Source: Flavobacterium micromati (GTDB lineage Bacteria; Bacteroidota; Bacteroidia; Flavobacteriales; Flavobacteriaceae). Taken from it: DNA of 64,000 nt. The stretch covers positions 186,001 through 250,000 of the forward strand of contig NZ_FQWF01000003.1 in the NCBI RefSeq assembly GCF_900129585.1, written 5' to 3'. Of this stretch, positions 52,460-61,272 are shown piece by piece. Position 1 is the stretch's first letter. Every line of letters begins with the position of its first letter. The notes beneath the pieces were generated by a model, which was given only the letters and a program-made list of their open reading frames with translations, was not told the origin of the DNA and ran no database searches. Made by a program: the position numbers and the translations under genes.

Positions 52460-54121
52460 ATGATTTACCCAAAAATACCTTTAGCGCAAAGCATAATCGA
52501 AATTTGTTTGGCCAAAGGAATTACCACAATAATTATTTCTCCCGGTTCTAGAAATGCTCCTTTAACGATAGGTTTTGTTAACAATCCAGCTTTTCAATGT
52601 TATAGTATTGCTGATGAACGTTCGGCTGCTTTTTTCGGAATGGGAATAGCGCAACAAACTAGAAAACCTGTGGTTTTAGTTTGTACTTCGGGATCTGCTT
52701 TACTGAATTATTATCCTGCTTTTGCGGAAGCTTTTTACAGTCAGATTCCGTTAATCGTAATTTCAGCAGATCGTCCGCAAAGCAAAATTGACATTGGCGA
52801 CGGCCAAACCATTCGTCAAGAAAATGTTTTTGAAAACCACTCTTTGTATAACGCAAACTTACTAGCAGATGTCTCTGTTGAAAATGATGTAAAAATCAAT
52901 GACGCGATAAACATTTCTATTACAAAAAAAGGACCTGTTCACATTAATGCTCCTTTTGAAGAACCTCTTTACGAAATTGTTTCAGAGCTTTCTGTAAATG
53001 TAAATAATATTGCTTTCGCAAAAGATACGCAGGAAATTTCCATTCAAGATCTTGCTCAATATGCGAGTATTTGGAATCAATCAACTAAAAAAATGATTTT
53101 AGTTGGTGTTAATGATCTTAATAGTATTGATCAAGAAATTAGTAACGCTTTTGCAGAAGATGAATCGGTTGTTGTGATGACAGAAACAACATCTAACTTG
53201 CATCACGATACGTTCATCAATAATATAGATACGATAATAACCCCTTTTTCAACTGATGATTTTGAATATTTTCAACCAGAAATACTTGTCACTTTTGGGG
53301 GAATGATTGTTTCCAAGCGAATCAAAGCATTCCTGCGAAAATACAAACCAAAACACCATTGGCATATTGATACGCTCAGAGCTTACGACACTTTTGGTGC
53401 ATTGACTCATCATTTTGAATTGGGACCAAATACTTTTTTCAAAGCTTTTTTACCATTAACAACAGTAATTAGCAGTGATTATTTCGTTAAGATGGATGCT
53501 GTAAAACAATTGCGATTAGCAAAACACGAAATCTACTTGTCGAAAATTCCTTTTTCTGATTTTGTGGTTTTTGAGAAAGTAATTCAAAGTTTACCAGAAA
53601 ATAGTCAGTTGCAAATCAGCAATAGTTCAGCCATCAGATATGCACAATTAATTGATATTAATCCGTTAATCGAAGTATATTGTAATCGTGGAACGAGCGG
53701 AATTGATGGTAGTACATCGACTGCAATTGGCGCGGCTGTTGCCAATAAAAAACAAACAGTTTTCATCACTGGTGATATTAGTTTTCTATACGATAGCAAT
53801 GCTTTATGGAATAGTTACATCCCTAGAAACTTTAAAATCATTCTAATAAATAATGGTGGTGGTGGTATTTTTAGAATTTTGCCTGGACATGAAGAAAGTC
53901 CTGTTTTTAATACCTTTTTTGAAACTTCCCATTGTTTGACAGCCGAACATTTGGCAAAAATGTATGGTTTTGATTATTCAATCGCTAGCAACGAAACGAG
54001 TTTAACTAGCAGCTTGACGACTTTATATGCTCAAAATGAAAGACCTTGTATTTTAGAAATTTTCACGCCGACATTAAAAAATGATAGTATTTTGCTACAG
54101 TATTTTAGGGAGTTGGTGTAG
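52460..54121 (+). CDS. menD: SEPHCHC synthase MenD
   Basis: ThDP-dependent enzyme that joins isochorismate and 2-oxoglutarate in menaquinone synthesis. It has 553 residues. The N-terminal ThDP-binding fold contains SPGSRNAPLTIGFVN and CTSGSALLNYYPAFAEA; the C-terminal ThDP motif is FITGDISFLYDSNALWN with the downstream Asn-rich INNGGGGIFRIL. I chose the ATG at 52460 (MIYPKIPLAQSI), which is where homologues begin; the longer frame from 52364 overlaps the divergent GNAT region. Other men genes are not in the window. Confidence 0.95.
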   Translation: MIYPKIPLAQSIIEICLAKGITTIIISPGSRNAPLTIGFVNNPAFQCYSIADERSAAFFGMGIAQQTRKPVVLVCTSGSALLNYYPAFAEAFYSQIPLIVISADRPQSKIDIGDGQTIRQENVFENHSLYNANLLADVSVENDVKINDAINISITKKGPVHINAPFEEPLYEIVSELSVNVNNIAFAKDTQEISIQDLAQYASIWNQSTKKMILVGVNDLNSIDQEISNAFAEDESVVVMTETTSNLHHDTFINNIDTIITPFSTDDFEYFQPEILVTFGGMIVSKRIKAFLRKYKPKHHWHIDTLRAYDTFGALTHHFELGPNTFFKAFLPLTTVISSDYFVKMDAVKQLRLAKHEIYLSKIPFSDFVVFEKVIQSLPENSQLQISNSSAIRYAQLIDINPLIEVYCNRGTSGIDGSTSTAIGAAVANKKQTVFITGDISFLYDSNALWNSYIPRNFKIILINNGGGGIFRILPGHEESPVFNTFFETSHCLTAEHLAKMYGFDYSIASNETSLTSSLTTLYAQNERPCILEIFTPTLKNDSILLQYFRELV

Positions 54122-54341
54122 ATGGTAATTATCTAATAAAGAGCACGATTGTAATTAATAGGGCAGCTGAATTACTGACATTATGCAATCAGTTCAATTA
54201 GTACTGAAATTCTATAATAAAATCCTCCAAAAGACAAATAGTAGCTTCCGTTCATTTTTACTACCTTTTTATGTGATTTTTTATTGGGAACTAAATTAAT
54301 ATCCTATTTTAGTCTTTTTCAAATTCCATAAGTTTTTTTTC

Positions 54342-55094
54342 ATGAAAATAAAGGTTATTATTGTTGATGATGAATTGCATGCTCGTAGTTTTCTAAGAAA
54401 ATTTTGTGAGCGTTATTATAATGAAAGTATTGAAGTACTTGATGAATGCAATTCAGTAGAAAGTGCCGTTAGATCTATAAAAAAAAATCAGCCTGATTTA
54501 GTTTTTTTGGATATTGCTATGCCTGACGAGAATGGATTTGAATTACTAAAGTATTTTGATAAAATCAACTTCGAGATAATTTTTACCACTGCGTACAAAG
54601 AATTTGCCATTCAAGCTATAAGAAATAGTGCTTTGGATTATTTAGTTAAACCTATTAATAATGAAGATTTTCAAGTAGCAATTTCTCGTTTTGAATTTAA
54701 AAAAGACACTAAAATTGATTTTGATCGATTTAAATTGCTAACAGATAACATCAATAACCAGTTTGTAGATAAGCAAAGAATTGTGTTTCCCACTAAAAAT
54801 GGTTTTGAAGTAATTCAGGCCAACACTATTGTTTACTGTAAATCTGATGGTTCTTACACAAGTATTCATACCATTGAAAAAGAACATTTTACCTCTAAAA
54901 CGTTTAAGGAAGTTTGCGAAATACTTGTAGAATCGCACTATATTAAAGTCCATAGAAGTTTCTTAATAAACAAAAATTATATCAAAGGATTTAAAACAGA
55001 TGACTATAATTTAGAAATGATTACCGGTCATATTATTCCTGTTTCGGATGCATTATTTACAAAAAAGAAGCTAATCGATGCCATTACGAATTAG
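54342..55094 (+). CDS. LytTR-family response regulator
   Basis: A 250-residue two-domain regulator. The receiver has acidic pocket VDDE (8-11), phosphoacceptor Asp57 in LVFLDIAMPDENGFELL, and Lys in YLVKPINNEDF. The C-terminal LytTR DNA-binding domain (about 150-250) contains YCKSDGSYTSIHT and VHRSFLINKNYIKGF. It should bind direct repeats upstream of target genes when phosphorylated. It overlaps the kinase gene by 17 bases, so the pair forms a two-component system. Targets are not identifiable here. Confidence 0.93.
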   Translation: MKIKVIIVDDELHARSFLRKFCERYYNESIEVLDECNSVESAVRSIKKNQPDLVFLDIAMPDENGFELLKYFDKINFEIIFTTAYKEFAIQAIRNSALDYLVKPINNEDFQVAISRFEFKKDTKIDFDRFKLLTDNINNQFVDKQRIVFPTKNGFEVIQANTIVYCKSDGSYTSIHTIEKEHFTSKTFKEVCEILVESHYIKVHRSFLINKNYIKGFKTDDYNLEMITGHIIPVSDALFTKKKLIDAITN

Positions 55095-58071
55095 GTTTTC
55101 ACTTTGCTTTTTGTTTCTGGCGTTTCAATCTTTGTTAGCACAATATTTCCCTTCAAAAAATTATTCTACAACAGACGGTTTGCCTAATAATGCCGTACGC
55201 GCTCTTTTTTTAGATTCAAAAAGTGTATTGTGGATTGGTACAGAAAATGGAGTTGCTATAATGGAAAACGGATCTTTTTTAACTATAGATGAATCAAATG
55301 GACTAGGGCATAATAGCTGTTGGGATATTTCTCAAGATGCTAATGGAAAGATGTGGTTTGCGAGTTACGGCGGTGGAGTAAGCAAATATGACGGAAAGAA
55401 ATTCACCGTTTTTACTACTAAAAATGGTCTACCAGCGGATAAAACTAGAAAAGTATTTCCTTTTAAAAATAAAATGTATGTTGGTACAGAGCAAGGCGTT
55501 TCTATTATCGATATCAATAGCCATAAAGTAGTCACGCCAAAAGTTCCCGCTCACAAGGAGGATTTTATTTGTATTTCCTTTTTTGAATATAAAAATGAAG
55601 TTTATTTCACATCTATTTTTGAGGGATTATTTAAAATAGATGAATCTGGCAAAACACCGCAGATTATCTCAATTAAGCGGCACGAAAAATCATATTGTTT
55701 GGGTCTTTTTGGAACCACTTTATATACCGCTAATGATGGTTTTCTTAGTAAGTTTGATATTCAAAATATTGCGAATGGTAATTGGACTTCTTCTAAATTC
55801 GGAAAATCAGTAGTTTGGCAATTTGCGCAAGATAAACGAAATAGTATTTATGCAGCAGCTTGGGGAATTTTCAGCCCTGATGGCGGACTATATCGAATTT
55901 TGGATGATGAAATGATTGATGTTTCTGATTTTTATGGAATTGATTCGAAAGTTATCTTGAATGTGGTTTATGATAAAAGCAAAGATATTTTATATGTAGG
56001 TTCTAATGACAAAGGAGTTTACGAAGTTCGATTAGATCAAATGATTGATTATAATTCCTTTAAAGGAAAATCAATTATAGATTTTGAAGTATTTAACGAT
56101 CAAAAGCTTATTTTACATAACAGAGGAATTTCTTTTTTAGATTCGAAAGGAGCGATTTTAAAAACAGTTTTACGTTCTGATTTTAAGAACAGCGAACTTT
56201 CTTTCCTTAAAAAAGGGAAAAATAGTGTAAGCAAACAAGGTGTTGAATCCAGAGATTTTGAATTAAATTTTAACATTCCTGCTGATGCGATTGAGTTTTA
56301 TGAAATGGTAAAGCATAAAAATTCGATCTGGGTTAGCAGTAATATTGGGATCTTTGAAATAAACCAACACGGAAAAATAATTGCGTACATTCCTAAGCAT
56401 AGTTTGAAATTTGGATTTACTACTAACGATAAATTCATTGAAACCATTACTTATGCAGGAGTCCGAGTGTATGATGACATATATAATTTAAAAGGCAAGC
56501 ATTATTCAAAGTTCGAAAAAAATACTCCGCAATACATTGTTAAAATTCTGAATAACAATAATAAAACCTATTTGCTTTCTGTGTTTAATGGACTATATGT
56601 GTTTCATAACAATCAATTTCAATCGTATTTAGCTGACGGAATTTGGAAAGAGAAAAAATTCAAACACATCACTGTTAATGAAAAAGGGCAGCTAATTTTG
56701 GCAGCCGAATTCGGGAATGTTTTTATAGTGGACGACAAAAAATCATTTGAAATTTTAAAAACTATTGCTAAAAAAGACTTGGTTGGAAATACAATTCTAT
56801 TTCTCGAAGCCTACAAAGATTTCATCCTTATTGGAACTGAAAAGGGCTTAAATATTTATCACAACGGAATAATTAGATTAATTGATAAAGAACAAGGTCT
56901 AAAAGATGGTGCGGTTACAACCTCTCAGATTTTTGAAAATCAATTGTGGTTGGGTACTAAAAATGGCTATTATGTTGTTGATTTAGATAAAGTGGTACAG
57001 GAACAAATTACAGTTGATGCCATCGGTATTAGCAGTTTGGCAATTAATGGTATTGCACTGCCAAAAGAAAAATACAGGTGGTTTCAATATGCATCTAATA
57101 AGTTAGTTTGCGATTATAAAAATAATTCATTTGCTATTAATTTTATTCCAAAAGGACACCTATTTCCCAATAAATTAAAGTATCGTTATCGTCTAAAAAG
57201 TAGTAACCGTTGGAGTCCGTATAGTGATAAAACGAATTTGTATTTATCGTATTTGCCTTATGGGAATTACACAATTGAAGTAGAAGTTTTTGATTCGAAT
57301 GCCGGTAAAGCCACTATTTTTAAGTTGTTGAATATTCAAATTCAGCCGCCATTTTGGTTGACTTGGTGGTTTATTGTGTTGTTTTGCATAGTAATAATTT
57401 GCTTTTTGGTTACAATTATTTTACGGTACAAGTTTAAAGCCAAAGAAAAGGCTCGAATCGAAAAACGTATTGCAGAGACGGAGTCGGACGTTTTATTGAA
57501 TCAAATGAACCCGCATTTTATGTTCAATGCTATTAATACGATTCAACATTTTATTATCAGCAATGATGTCGATAGTTCGCTCAATTTTGTCAGCAAATTA
57601 TCGGGATTGATGCGTCAAACTTTAGAAAATTCATTAGAAAAGAGAATAACTATTGCCGAAGAAATTAATTACCTCAAAGGCTATATCCAAATTGAAAATA
57701 TGCGATTTGGTAATCGTATTGCGGTTGATTTTCAAATCGACCCCAACATTGATTGTAGTTTATACAAAATTCCCACCATGACGCTACAACCTTTTGTAGA
57801 AAATGTGTTTGTTCACGCCTTCAACGACAATTCACAAGATCCCAAGTTACAGCTTTCTTTTCAAATGAAAACTAATGCAGTAATGGTATGTAAAATCATC
57901 GATAATGGTAAAGGGAGTGCATCCTTTACAAAAGTAAAACTTCATAAATCGAAAGGTATTTCATTAACAAAAGAACGGTTGTCACTACTGCAACCTGAAA
58001 TAGAGAATCCTATCACAATTGAATACTCCGAAACTCAAGGAACAACGGTTTATATTTTGTTAGCTATTTAA
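55078..58071 (+). CDS. Propeller-sensor histidine kinase (LytS-type)
   Basis: A 997-residue membrane kinase. It has a signal peptide (MPLRIRFSLCFLFLAFQS), then a periplasmic beta-propeller of regulator-repeat blades (VLWIGTENGVAIMENG, MWFASYGGGVSKYDGKKF, and others, residues 20-640), a Y_Y_Y-type domain (KYRYRLKSSNRWSPYSD, NYTIEVEVFDSN), one membrane helix (about 757-780) and the His-kinase domain. Phosphorylated His813 lies in NQMNPHFMFNAINTIQHF; the ATPase has DNGKG. This is the hybrid-like layout of Bacteroidota sensors, often for glycans. It begins inside the LytTR gene. The ligand is unknown. Confidence 0.92.
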   Translation: MPLRIRFSLCFLFLAFQSLLAQYFPSKNYSTTDGLPNNAVRALFLDSKSVLWIGTENGVAIMENGSFLTIDESNGLGHNSCWDISQDANGKMWFASYGGGVSKYDGKKFTVFTTKNGLPADKTRKVFPFKNKMYVGTEQGVSIIDINSHKVVTPKVPAHKEDFICISFFEYKNEVYFTSIFEGLFKIDESGKTPQIISIKRHEKSYCLGLFGTTLYTANDGFLSKFDIQNIANGNWTSSKFGKSVVWQFAQDKRNSIYAAAWGIFSPDGGLYRILDDEMIDVSDFYGIDSKVILNVVYDKSKDILYVGSNDKGVYEVRLDQMIDYNSFKGKSIIDFEVFNDQKLILHNRGISFLDSKGAILKTVLRSDFKNSELSFLKKGKNSVSKQGVESRDFELNFNIPADAIEFYEMVKHKNSIWVSSNIGIFEINQHGKIIAYIPKHSLKFGFTTNDKFIETITYAGVRVYDDIYNLKGKHYSKFEKNTPQYIVKILNNNNKTYLLSVFNGLYVFHNNQFQSYLADGIWKEKKFKHITVNEKGQLILAAEFGNVFIVDDKKSFEILKTIAKKDLVGNTILFLEAYKDFILIGTEKGLNIYHNGIIRLIDKEQGLKDGAVTTSQIFENQLWLGTKNGYYVVDLDKVVQEQITVDAIGISSLAINGIALPKEKYRWFQYASNKLVCDYKNNSFAINFIPKGHLFPNKLKYRYRLKSSNRWSPYSDKTNLYLSYLPYGNYTIEVEVFDSNAGKATIFKLLNIQIQPPFWLTWWFIVLFCIVIICFLVTIILRYKFKAKEKARIEKRIAETESDVLLNQMNPHFMFNAINTIQHFIISNDVDSSLNFVSKLSGLMRQTLENSLEKRITIAEEINYLKGYIQIENMRFGNRIAVDFQIDPNIDCSLYKIPTMTLQPFVENVFVHAFNDNSQDPKLQLSFQMKTNAVMVCKIIDNGKGSASFTKVKLHKSKGISLTKERLSLLQPEIENPITIEYSETQGTTVYILLAI

Positions 58072-58088
58072 AAATTGAGTATTTTAAG

Positions 58089-58123
58089 AAAGCTCTTGCC
58101 AAGATTTGGTAAGAGCTTTTTTA
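58089..58123 (+). terminator. Terminator of the two-component operon
   Basis: AAGCTCTTGCCAA / TTGGTAAGAGCTT with a 3-base loop, followed by T's, 18 bases past the stop. One G-T pair is included. Confidence 0.85.
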
Positions 58124-58136
58124 GTTTAAAAACCAC

Positions 58137-58176
58137 AAAAGGGGTTTTGTAAGATAAAAAGGGGTTTTGGTAAGAT
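58137..58176. repeat. Tandem GGGGTTTTG direct repeat
   Basis: AAAAGGGGTTTTGTAAGAT is followed at once by AAAAGGGGTTTTGGTAAGAT. It lies just upstream of the promoter of the zinc-finger gene (TTG at 58183), so it is a candidate regulator site. Confidence 0.6.
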
Positions 58177-58182
58177 AAGTAA

Positions 58183-58210
58183 TTGTAAAAAGTATTAGTT
58201 TATATTTTTG
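58183..58210 (+). promoter_or_regulatory. Promoter of the accessory cassette
   Basis: TTG at 58183-58185, a 17-base spacer, and TATTTTTG at 58203-58210, a full TAnnTTTG match, 33 bases before the ATG. Confidence 0.65.
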
Positions 58211-58243
58211 AAGAACAATTAACCAATCAAAAAATTAAACCCT

Positions 58244-58495
58244 ATGTCAAATTTTTATTGTGAATACTGCGGAACAAAAAGTTCCAGTATATCGAGTTTA
58301 ACAGGAAGTTCCTGCAGCCGACATCCACTTGGAGGTAATAAAGGCAGGCACAAATTATATGAAGGAAGTGAAAAATCAAAATACAGCTGTAAGTATTGCG
58401 GAACCTCATCTTCCTCCATTTCAAGTCTAACAGGAAATTCATGTTCAAGACATCCGAACGGGAGTAATAAAGGGAAACACGCAGCGGCGTTGTAA
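58244..58495 (+). CDS. Small tandem zinc-finger protein
   Basis: An 83-residue protein made of two near-identical units: YCEYCGTKSSSISSLTG then SSCSRHPLGGNKGRH (5-36), and SCKYCGTSSSSISSLTG then NSCSRHPNGSNKGKH (48-79). Each has CxxC and CxxH, so Cys6, Cys9, Cys24 and His27, and Cys49, Cys52, Cys67 and His70, are likely zinc ligands. A linker KLYEGSEKSKY joins them. The units use different serine codon families (AGY versus TCN) at matching positions, so the duplication is old and selected at protein level. It is the first gene of a cassette with its own promoter. DNA-, RNA- or protein-binding is open. Confidence 0.75.
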   Translation: MSNFYCEYCGTKSSSISSLTGSSCSRHPLGGNKGRHKLYEGSEKSKYSCKYCGTSSSSISSLTGNSCSRHPNGSNKGKHAAAL

Positions 58496-58548
58496 TTACA
58501 TAAGTTTTCTGAATATAATTTATTTTGTTAACCAAAAGCACATCAATT

Positions 58549-58986
58549 ATGAATGATCAAAATTTTGTTTCAAAGTTTGAAAGAATATATGAAAATACTA
58601 ATGTTGCATTACAAAATGTTGACACTGCATTCGAAAATTATAATTCTATTTTTTCCCAAGTTGATTATACAGTAGATAAGATAGGAATGATAATCCTTCA
58701 AGCTAAAGAAATTGAAAAATCGATAAAAATTATGGATTGTCAAGTTGAAATAATGTGTAAAGAATTTGACATGAGAATCGAAAAATGTAAAATTCAAGCA
58801 AATTTAATACAAAATGTTCTGCCGAGCTTTTCTAATACTACAAATTCGATTTTGAATGAAATATTGAATATGGATAGTTATAGTAACGATCATAATTATA
58901 TAAGACATAGGTCAGAATTAATTGGAACTTTACGGAGCACATCTGATAATATTACTAATATGGTAATAACTTTTATGTCAATTTAA
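58549..58986 (+). CDS. Helical protein of unknown function
   Basis: A 145-residue soluble protein, starting MNDQNFVSKFERIYENTN, with long amphipathic helices (for example IGMIILQAKEIEKSIKIMDC and EIMCKEFDMRIEKCKI) suggesting coiled coils. Three Cys residues lie in the middle. No signal peptide or recognisable domain. The spacer to the zinc-finger gene is 53 bases and to the next gene 11. I infer one transcript, though no family ties the genes. Confidence 0.7.
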   Translation: MNDQNFVSKFERIYENTNVALQNVDTAFENYNSIFSQVDYTVDKIGMIILQAKEIEKSIKIMDCQVEIMCKEFDMRIEKCKIQANLIQNVLPSFSNTTNSILNEILNMDSYSNDHNYIRHRSELIGTLRSTSDNITNMVITFMSI

Positions 58987-58997
58987 AAAAAAAGGTT

Positions 58998-60236
58998 ATG
59001 AGTTATACAATACAAGAGAAACTTAAGGGTTTAAGGACGGACATTGATTTGATAGAAAAGGAAATAATTATTATTTCTGAATTGGCTGCTGAAGTTTCAG
59101 AAAAATTTCAAGGTTTAGCAAATAATATTCAAAATTTATCGGGTATTGTCGGTTTTTTTGCAGGTAGAAAAGCTGGAGGTGCTACTAATTTAATTGGAGG
59201 AGCTATTGGATTCTTTGGGGATATCTATGCTGGGATGAAACATGATGAGGCACTTGCTAAATTAGCTCCGAAAAAGTTAGCCTTATCAAGAGCAAAGTTG
59301 GAAACAATTACAAATTTTCGAGATTTACTTGATAATAATAGTGAAAATTATTGGAAATTATTCCTTGTAGAAGCTAACAGACAATACAATACTGATCAGC
59401 AAGATGAATTTGTTATGCTTTATGGTGAATCGTGCAACGATGCATTCTACCTCTTTGTTATGAACTTTTATCTGATTCAGGTTTGTGATTATATGTTAGA
59501 ACAATTTAAATCTTGGGGATGGTCAAACGGAAAAAATGACAGCACCACTGCTGTAAAACCAAATAAAACCTATGTATTAGAAGAGATTGTAACAAATGTA
59601 ATTTTGCCTAACACCAGTTTTCTCGAAGCTGTGTCAAGTAAAGAGTCAAGTGGCGGAATTTGGTTAATGTCTCAACACGAATCTCTTTTCGCAGTTTTAT
59701 TGCAAAAAATAGTAAGTGAAGCAGAGAATGATGACGCAAATAATAAAAAAAGGGTAGCCAATAAAAAATCTTTTATTGCTTTAAAAAAAGATTTAAAAGC
59801 AATGAAAAATATTGAAAACGAAGATCCTGCTATCTGGTTAAAAGGAAATAAAGTTTATCAACAAGCCAACTCCGTGTGCAAAATTACTTCAATAAATCAC
59901 TATTTATTTAAATATTTTTTTATTGGAATATTTTGCTTTTTATTATTGCCAATTACGGAAATATTAGATTACGATTTATCATACATATATCAAAAAGTCG
60001 TTGAGAAATTAATATTGGCTTTATTTGTAGCATTAATTTTGAGTGGTGTAGCAAGAATTTTACTTTGGGCTAAAGAAAGCGATGATGGAAGTAAATCAAT
60101 CTATTACTACATATTTTATTTATTTATTTCTGTTTTCACTCTCGGTTTGATGCCTATTTTAATTTTTAGATATCAGAAAAAAGAAAAAAATTATGGTATA
60201 TTTTTAGTTCAATTAAACGGAACAATAAATAGTTGA
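58998..60236 (+). CDS. Membrane protein of unknown function, accessory cassette
   Basis: A 412-residue protein. The first 60 residues are helical. Residues 45-80 hold a Gly/Ala/Phe-rich hydrophobic stretch (GIVGFFAGRKAGGATNLIGG). A soluble, aromatic-rich middle follows (GESCNDAFYLFVMNFYLIQV). Residues 300-400 contain three predicted transmembrane helices (FKYFFIGIFCFLLLPITEIL, KLILALFVALILSGVARIL, and YYYIFYLFISVFTLGLMPIL). It does not match a family I know. The stop at 60234-60236 is followed, in the same frame, by a second stop and then an open TerB/SHOCT-like tail, so the protein may once have been longer. Confidence 0.7.
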   Translation: MSYTIQEKLKGLRTDIDLIEKEIIIISELAAEVSEKFQGLANNIQNLSGIVGFFAGRKAGGATNLIGGAIGFFGDIYAGMKHDEALAKLAPKKLALSRAKLETITNFRDLLDNNSENYWKLFLVEANRQYNTDQQDEFVMLYGESCNDAFYLFVMNFYLIQVCDYMLEQFKSWGWSNGKNDSTTAVKPNKTYVLEEIVTNVILPNTSFLEAVSSKESSGGIWLMSQHESLFAVLLQKIVSEAENDDANNKKRVANKKSFIALKKDLKAMKNIENEDPAIWLKGNKVYQQANSVCKITSINHYLFKYFFIGIFCFLLLPITEILDYDLSYIYQKVVEKLILALFVALILSGVARILLWAKESDDGSKSIYYYIFYLFISVFTLGLMPILIFRYQKKEKNYGIFLVQLNGTINS

Positions 60237-60248
60237 TTAAGCGGATAA

Positions 60249-60443
60249 TCTGTAGAGTTAAAAAAACAATTGTCTTCAATCGAAGATTTAAATGAAAACG
60301 AACAAGAGCACATTGAAGAGTATCAGGAACTTCTAATAGATGGTAGTATATCTGATAAAGAAAGAAAAATGTTAAACAGAATGGCTACTAGGCTAGCTAT
60401 TCCAGAGGAAAGAGTGAGTGAATTGGAAACCATTTACACTTAA
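60249..60443 (+). pseudogene. TerB/SHOCT-like C-terminal fragment
   Basis: Open frame of 64 codons before the stop at 60441, lacking an ATG near its start; TTG at 60270 is a possible start. It reads LNENEQEHIEEYQELLID, then GSISDKERKMLNRMATRLAI and PEERVSELE. This acidic two-helix motif with a G-x-I-S-x-x-E-R centre typically ends larger tellurite/SHOCT-type proteins. It is in the same frame as the 58998 gene, from which only two stop codons (60234 TGA, 60246 TAA) separate it. It may be a detached C-terminus of that gene or a small gene of its own. Confidence 0.55.
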
Positions 60444-60479
60444 ACTATTTCTTTTTTTAGAGAAAAGATTAAATTAGTT

Positions 60480-60514
60480 AAGCCTTTAACACTAATAGTT
60501 AAAGGCTTTTGTTG
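60480..60514 (+). terminator. Terminator of the accessory cassette
   Basis: AAGCCTTTAAC / GTTAAAGGCTT with a 7-base loop and following T's, 37 bases after the TerB-like stop. Confidence 0.85.
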
Positions 60515-60681
60515 TTCAATAGACAGAACGAGGCGTTCATCACTTTAAAATAGGTGTTAACAAAGTGTTTAATGAAAATGGAAAGAGTTGTTTTATTTTT
60601 GTGTTCCAAATCATAAGGTGTTTTGCTGCTGTTTTAAAAAAAATAATAGCGACAATTCAATCTTATTCAAATCACACAACT

Positions 60682-60924
60682 ATGCTACCACTAAAAAAAG
60701 GTCTTAAAGTTATTTCATTTACATTAAGGATTTCAGCTGTAATATTGCTAATCTCTTTTGGAGTATTTTGGCTTTTGGATATACTATTCTCAAACATAAA
60801 TTATCAGAATGAAGGACCATATTGGCTAGCTTGTATCTTTATTATTTTTGGAACCTATAGCTTTTTATGGAAGCAAATTATCAGGTTTACTGGATTTAAT
60901 GAAATCATAGAATTAGAAAATTAA
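60682..60924 (+). CDS. Small two-helix membrane protein
   Basis: An 80-residue protein starting MLPLKKGLKVISFTLRISA with two transmembrane helices (VILLISFGVFWLLDILF and YWLACIFIIFGTYSFLW). Its function is unknown. An in-frame GTG at 60565 would add 39 residues with another hydrophobic stretch. I favour the ATG because positive residues then precede the first helix. It is separated from the cassette by a terminator. Confidence 0.55.
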   Translation: MLPLKKGLKVISFTLRISAVILLISFGVFWLLDILFSNINYQNEGPYWLACIFIIFGTYSFLWKQIIRFTGFNEIIELEN

Positions 60925-61272
60925 AAGTAAAACTACTTTTTTTGATATACTATTTTCCTTGTTCGTTGAGTGGGATAAATTCTTATTTAAATTTTTGGGT
61001 CTGAAAGCTCGATAACTGAAATAAAATTATTATTTATCAGTATAAGAGAAAAATTAATTGAGAAGTACATATCCAATTTGATAGAGAAATGTGGTGTAAA
61101 TTAAAAAATTCGGCTTTTCTCTCTATAATAGTTACTAAGCGGCAATTTTTGTGCTGACAATCCATCCAACAAATTAAAATAAATGTGCAAAAGTATTATT
61201 GAAGATTTAAATGATGTCTATAAAAAAAGCGTTTGCCCAAGCAAACGCTTTTTAGTTTTATAACTATAATTT
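60925..61272. other. Intergenic region
   Basis: 348 bases with no gene. It holds the terminator at 61224-61253. A stretch around 61060-61135 is AT-rich with no structure I can name. Confidence 0.5.
61222..61253 (-). terminator. Terminator of the M28 peptidase gene
   Basis: Perfect 13-bp stem AAAAAGCGTTTGC / GCAAACGCTTTTT with loop CCAA, 20 bases past the M28 stop. The A-run on the plus strand supplies the T-run on the minus strand. Confidence 0.9.

Noticed and set aside
60565-60681. Longer start (GTG) for the small membrane protein
   Set aside because: The added hydrophobic segment lacks family support, and the ATG gives a normal positive N-terminus.
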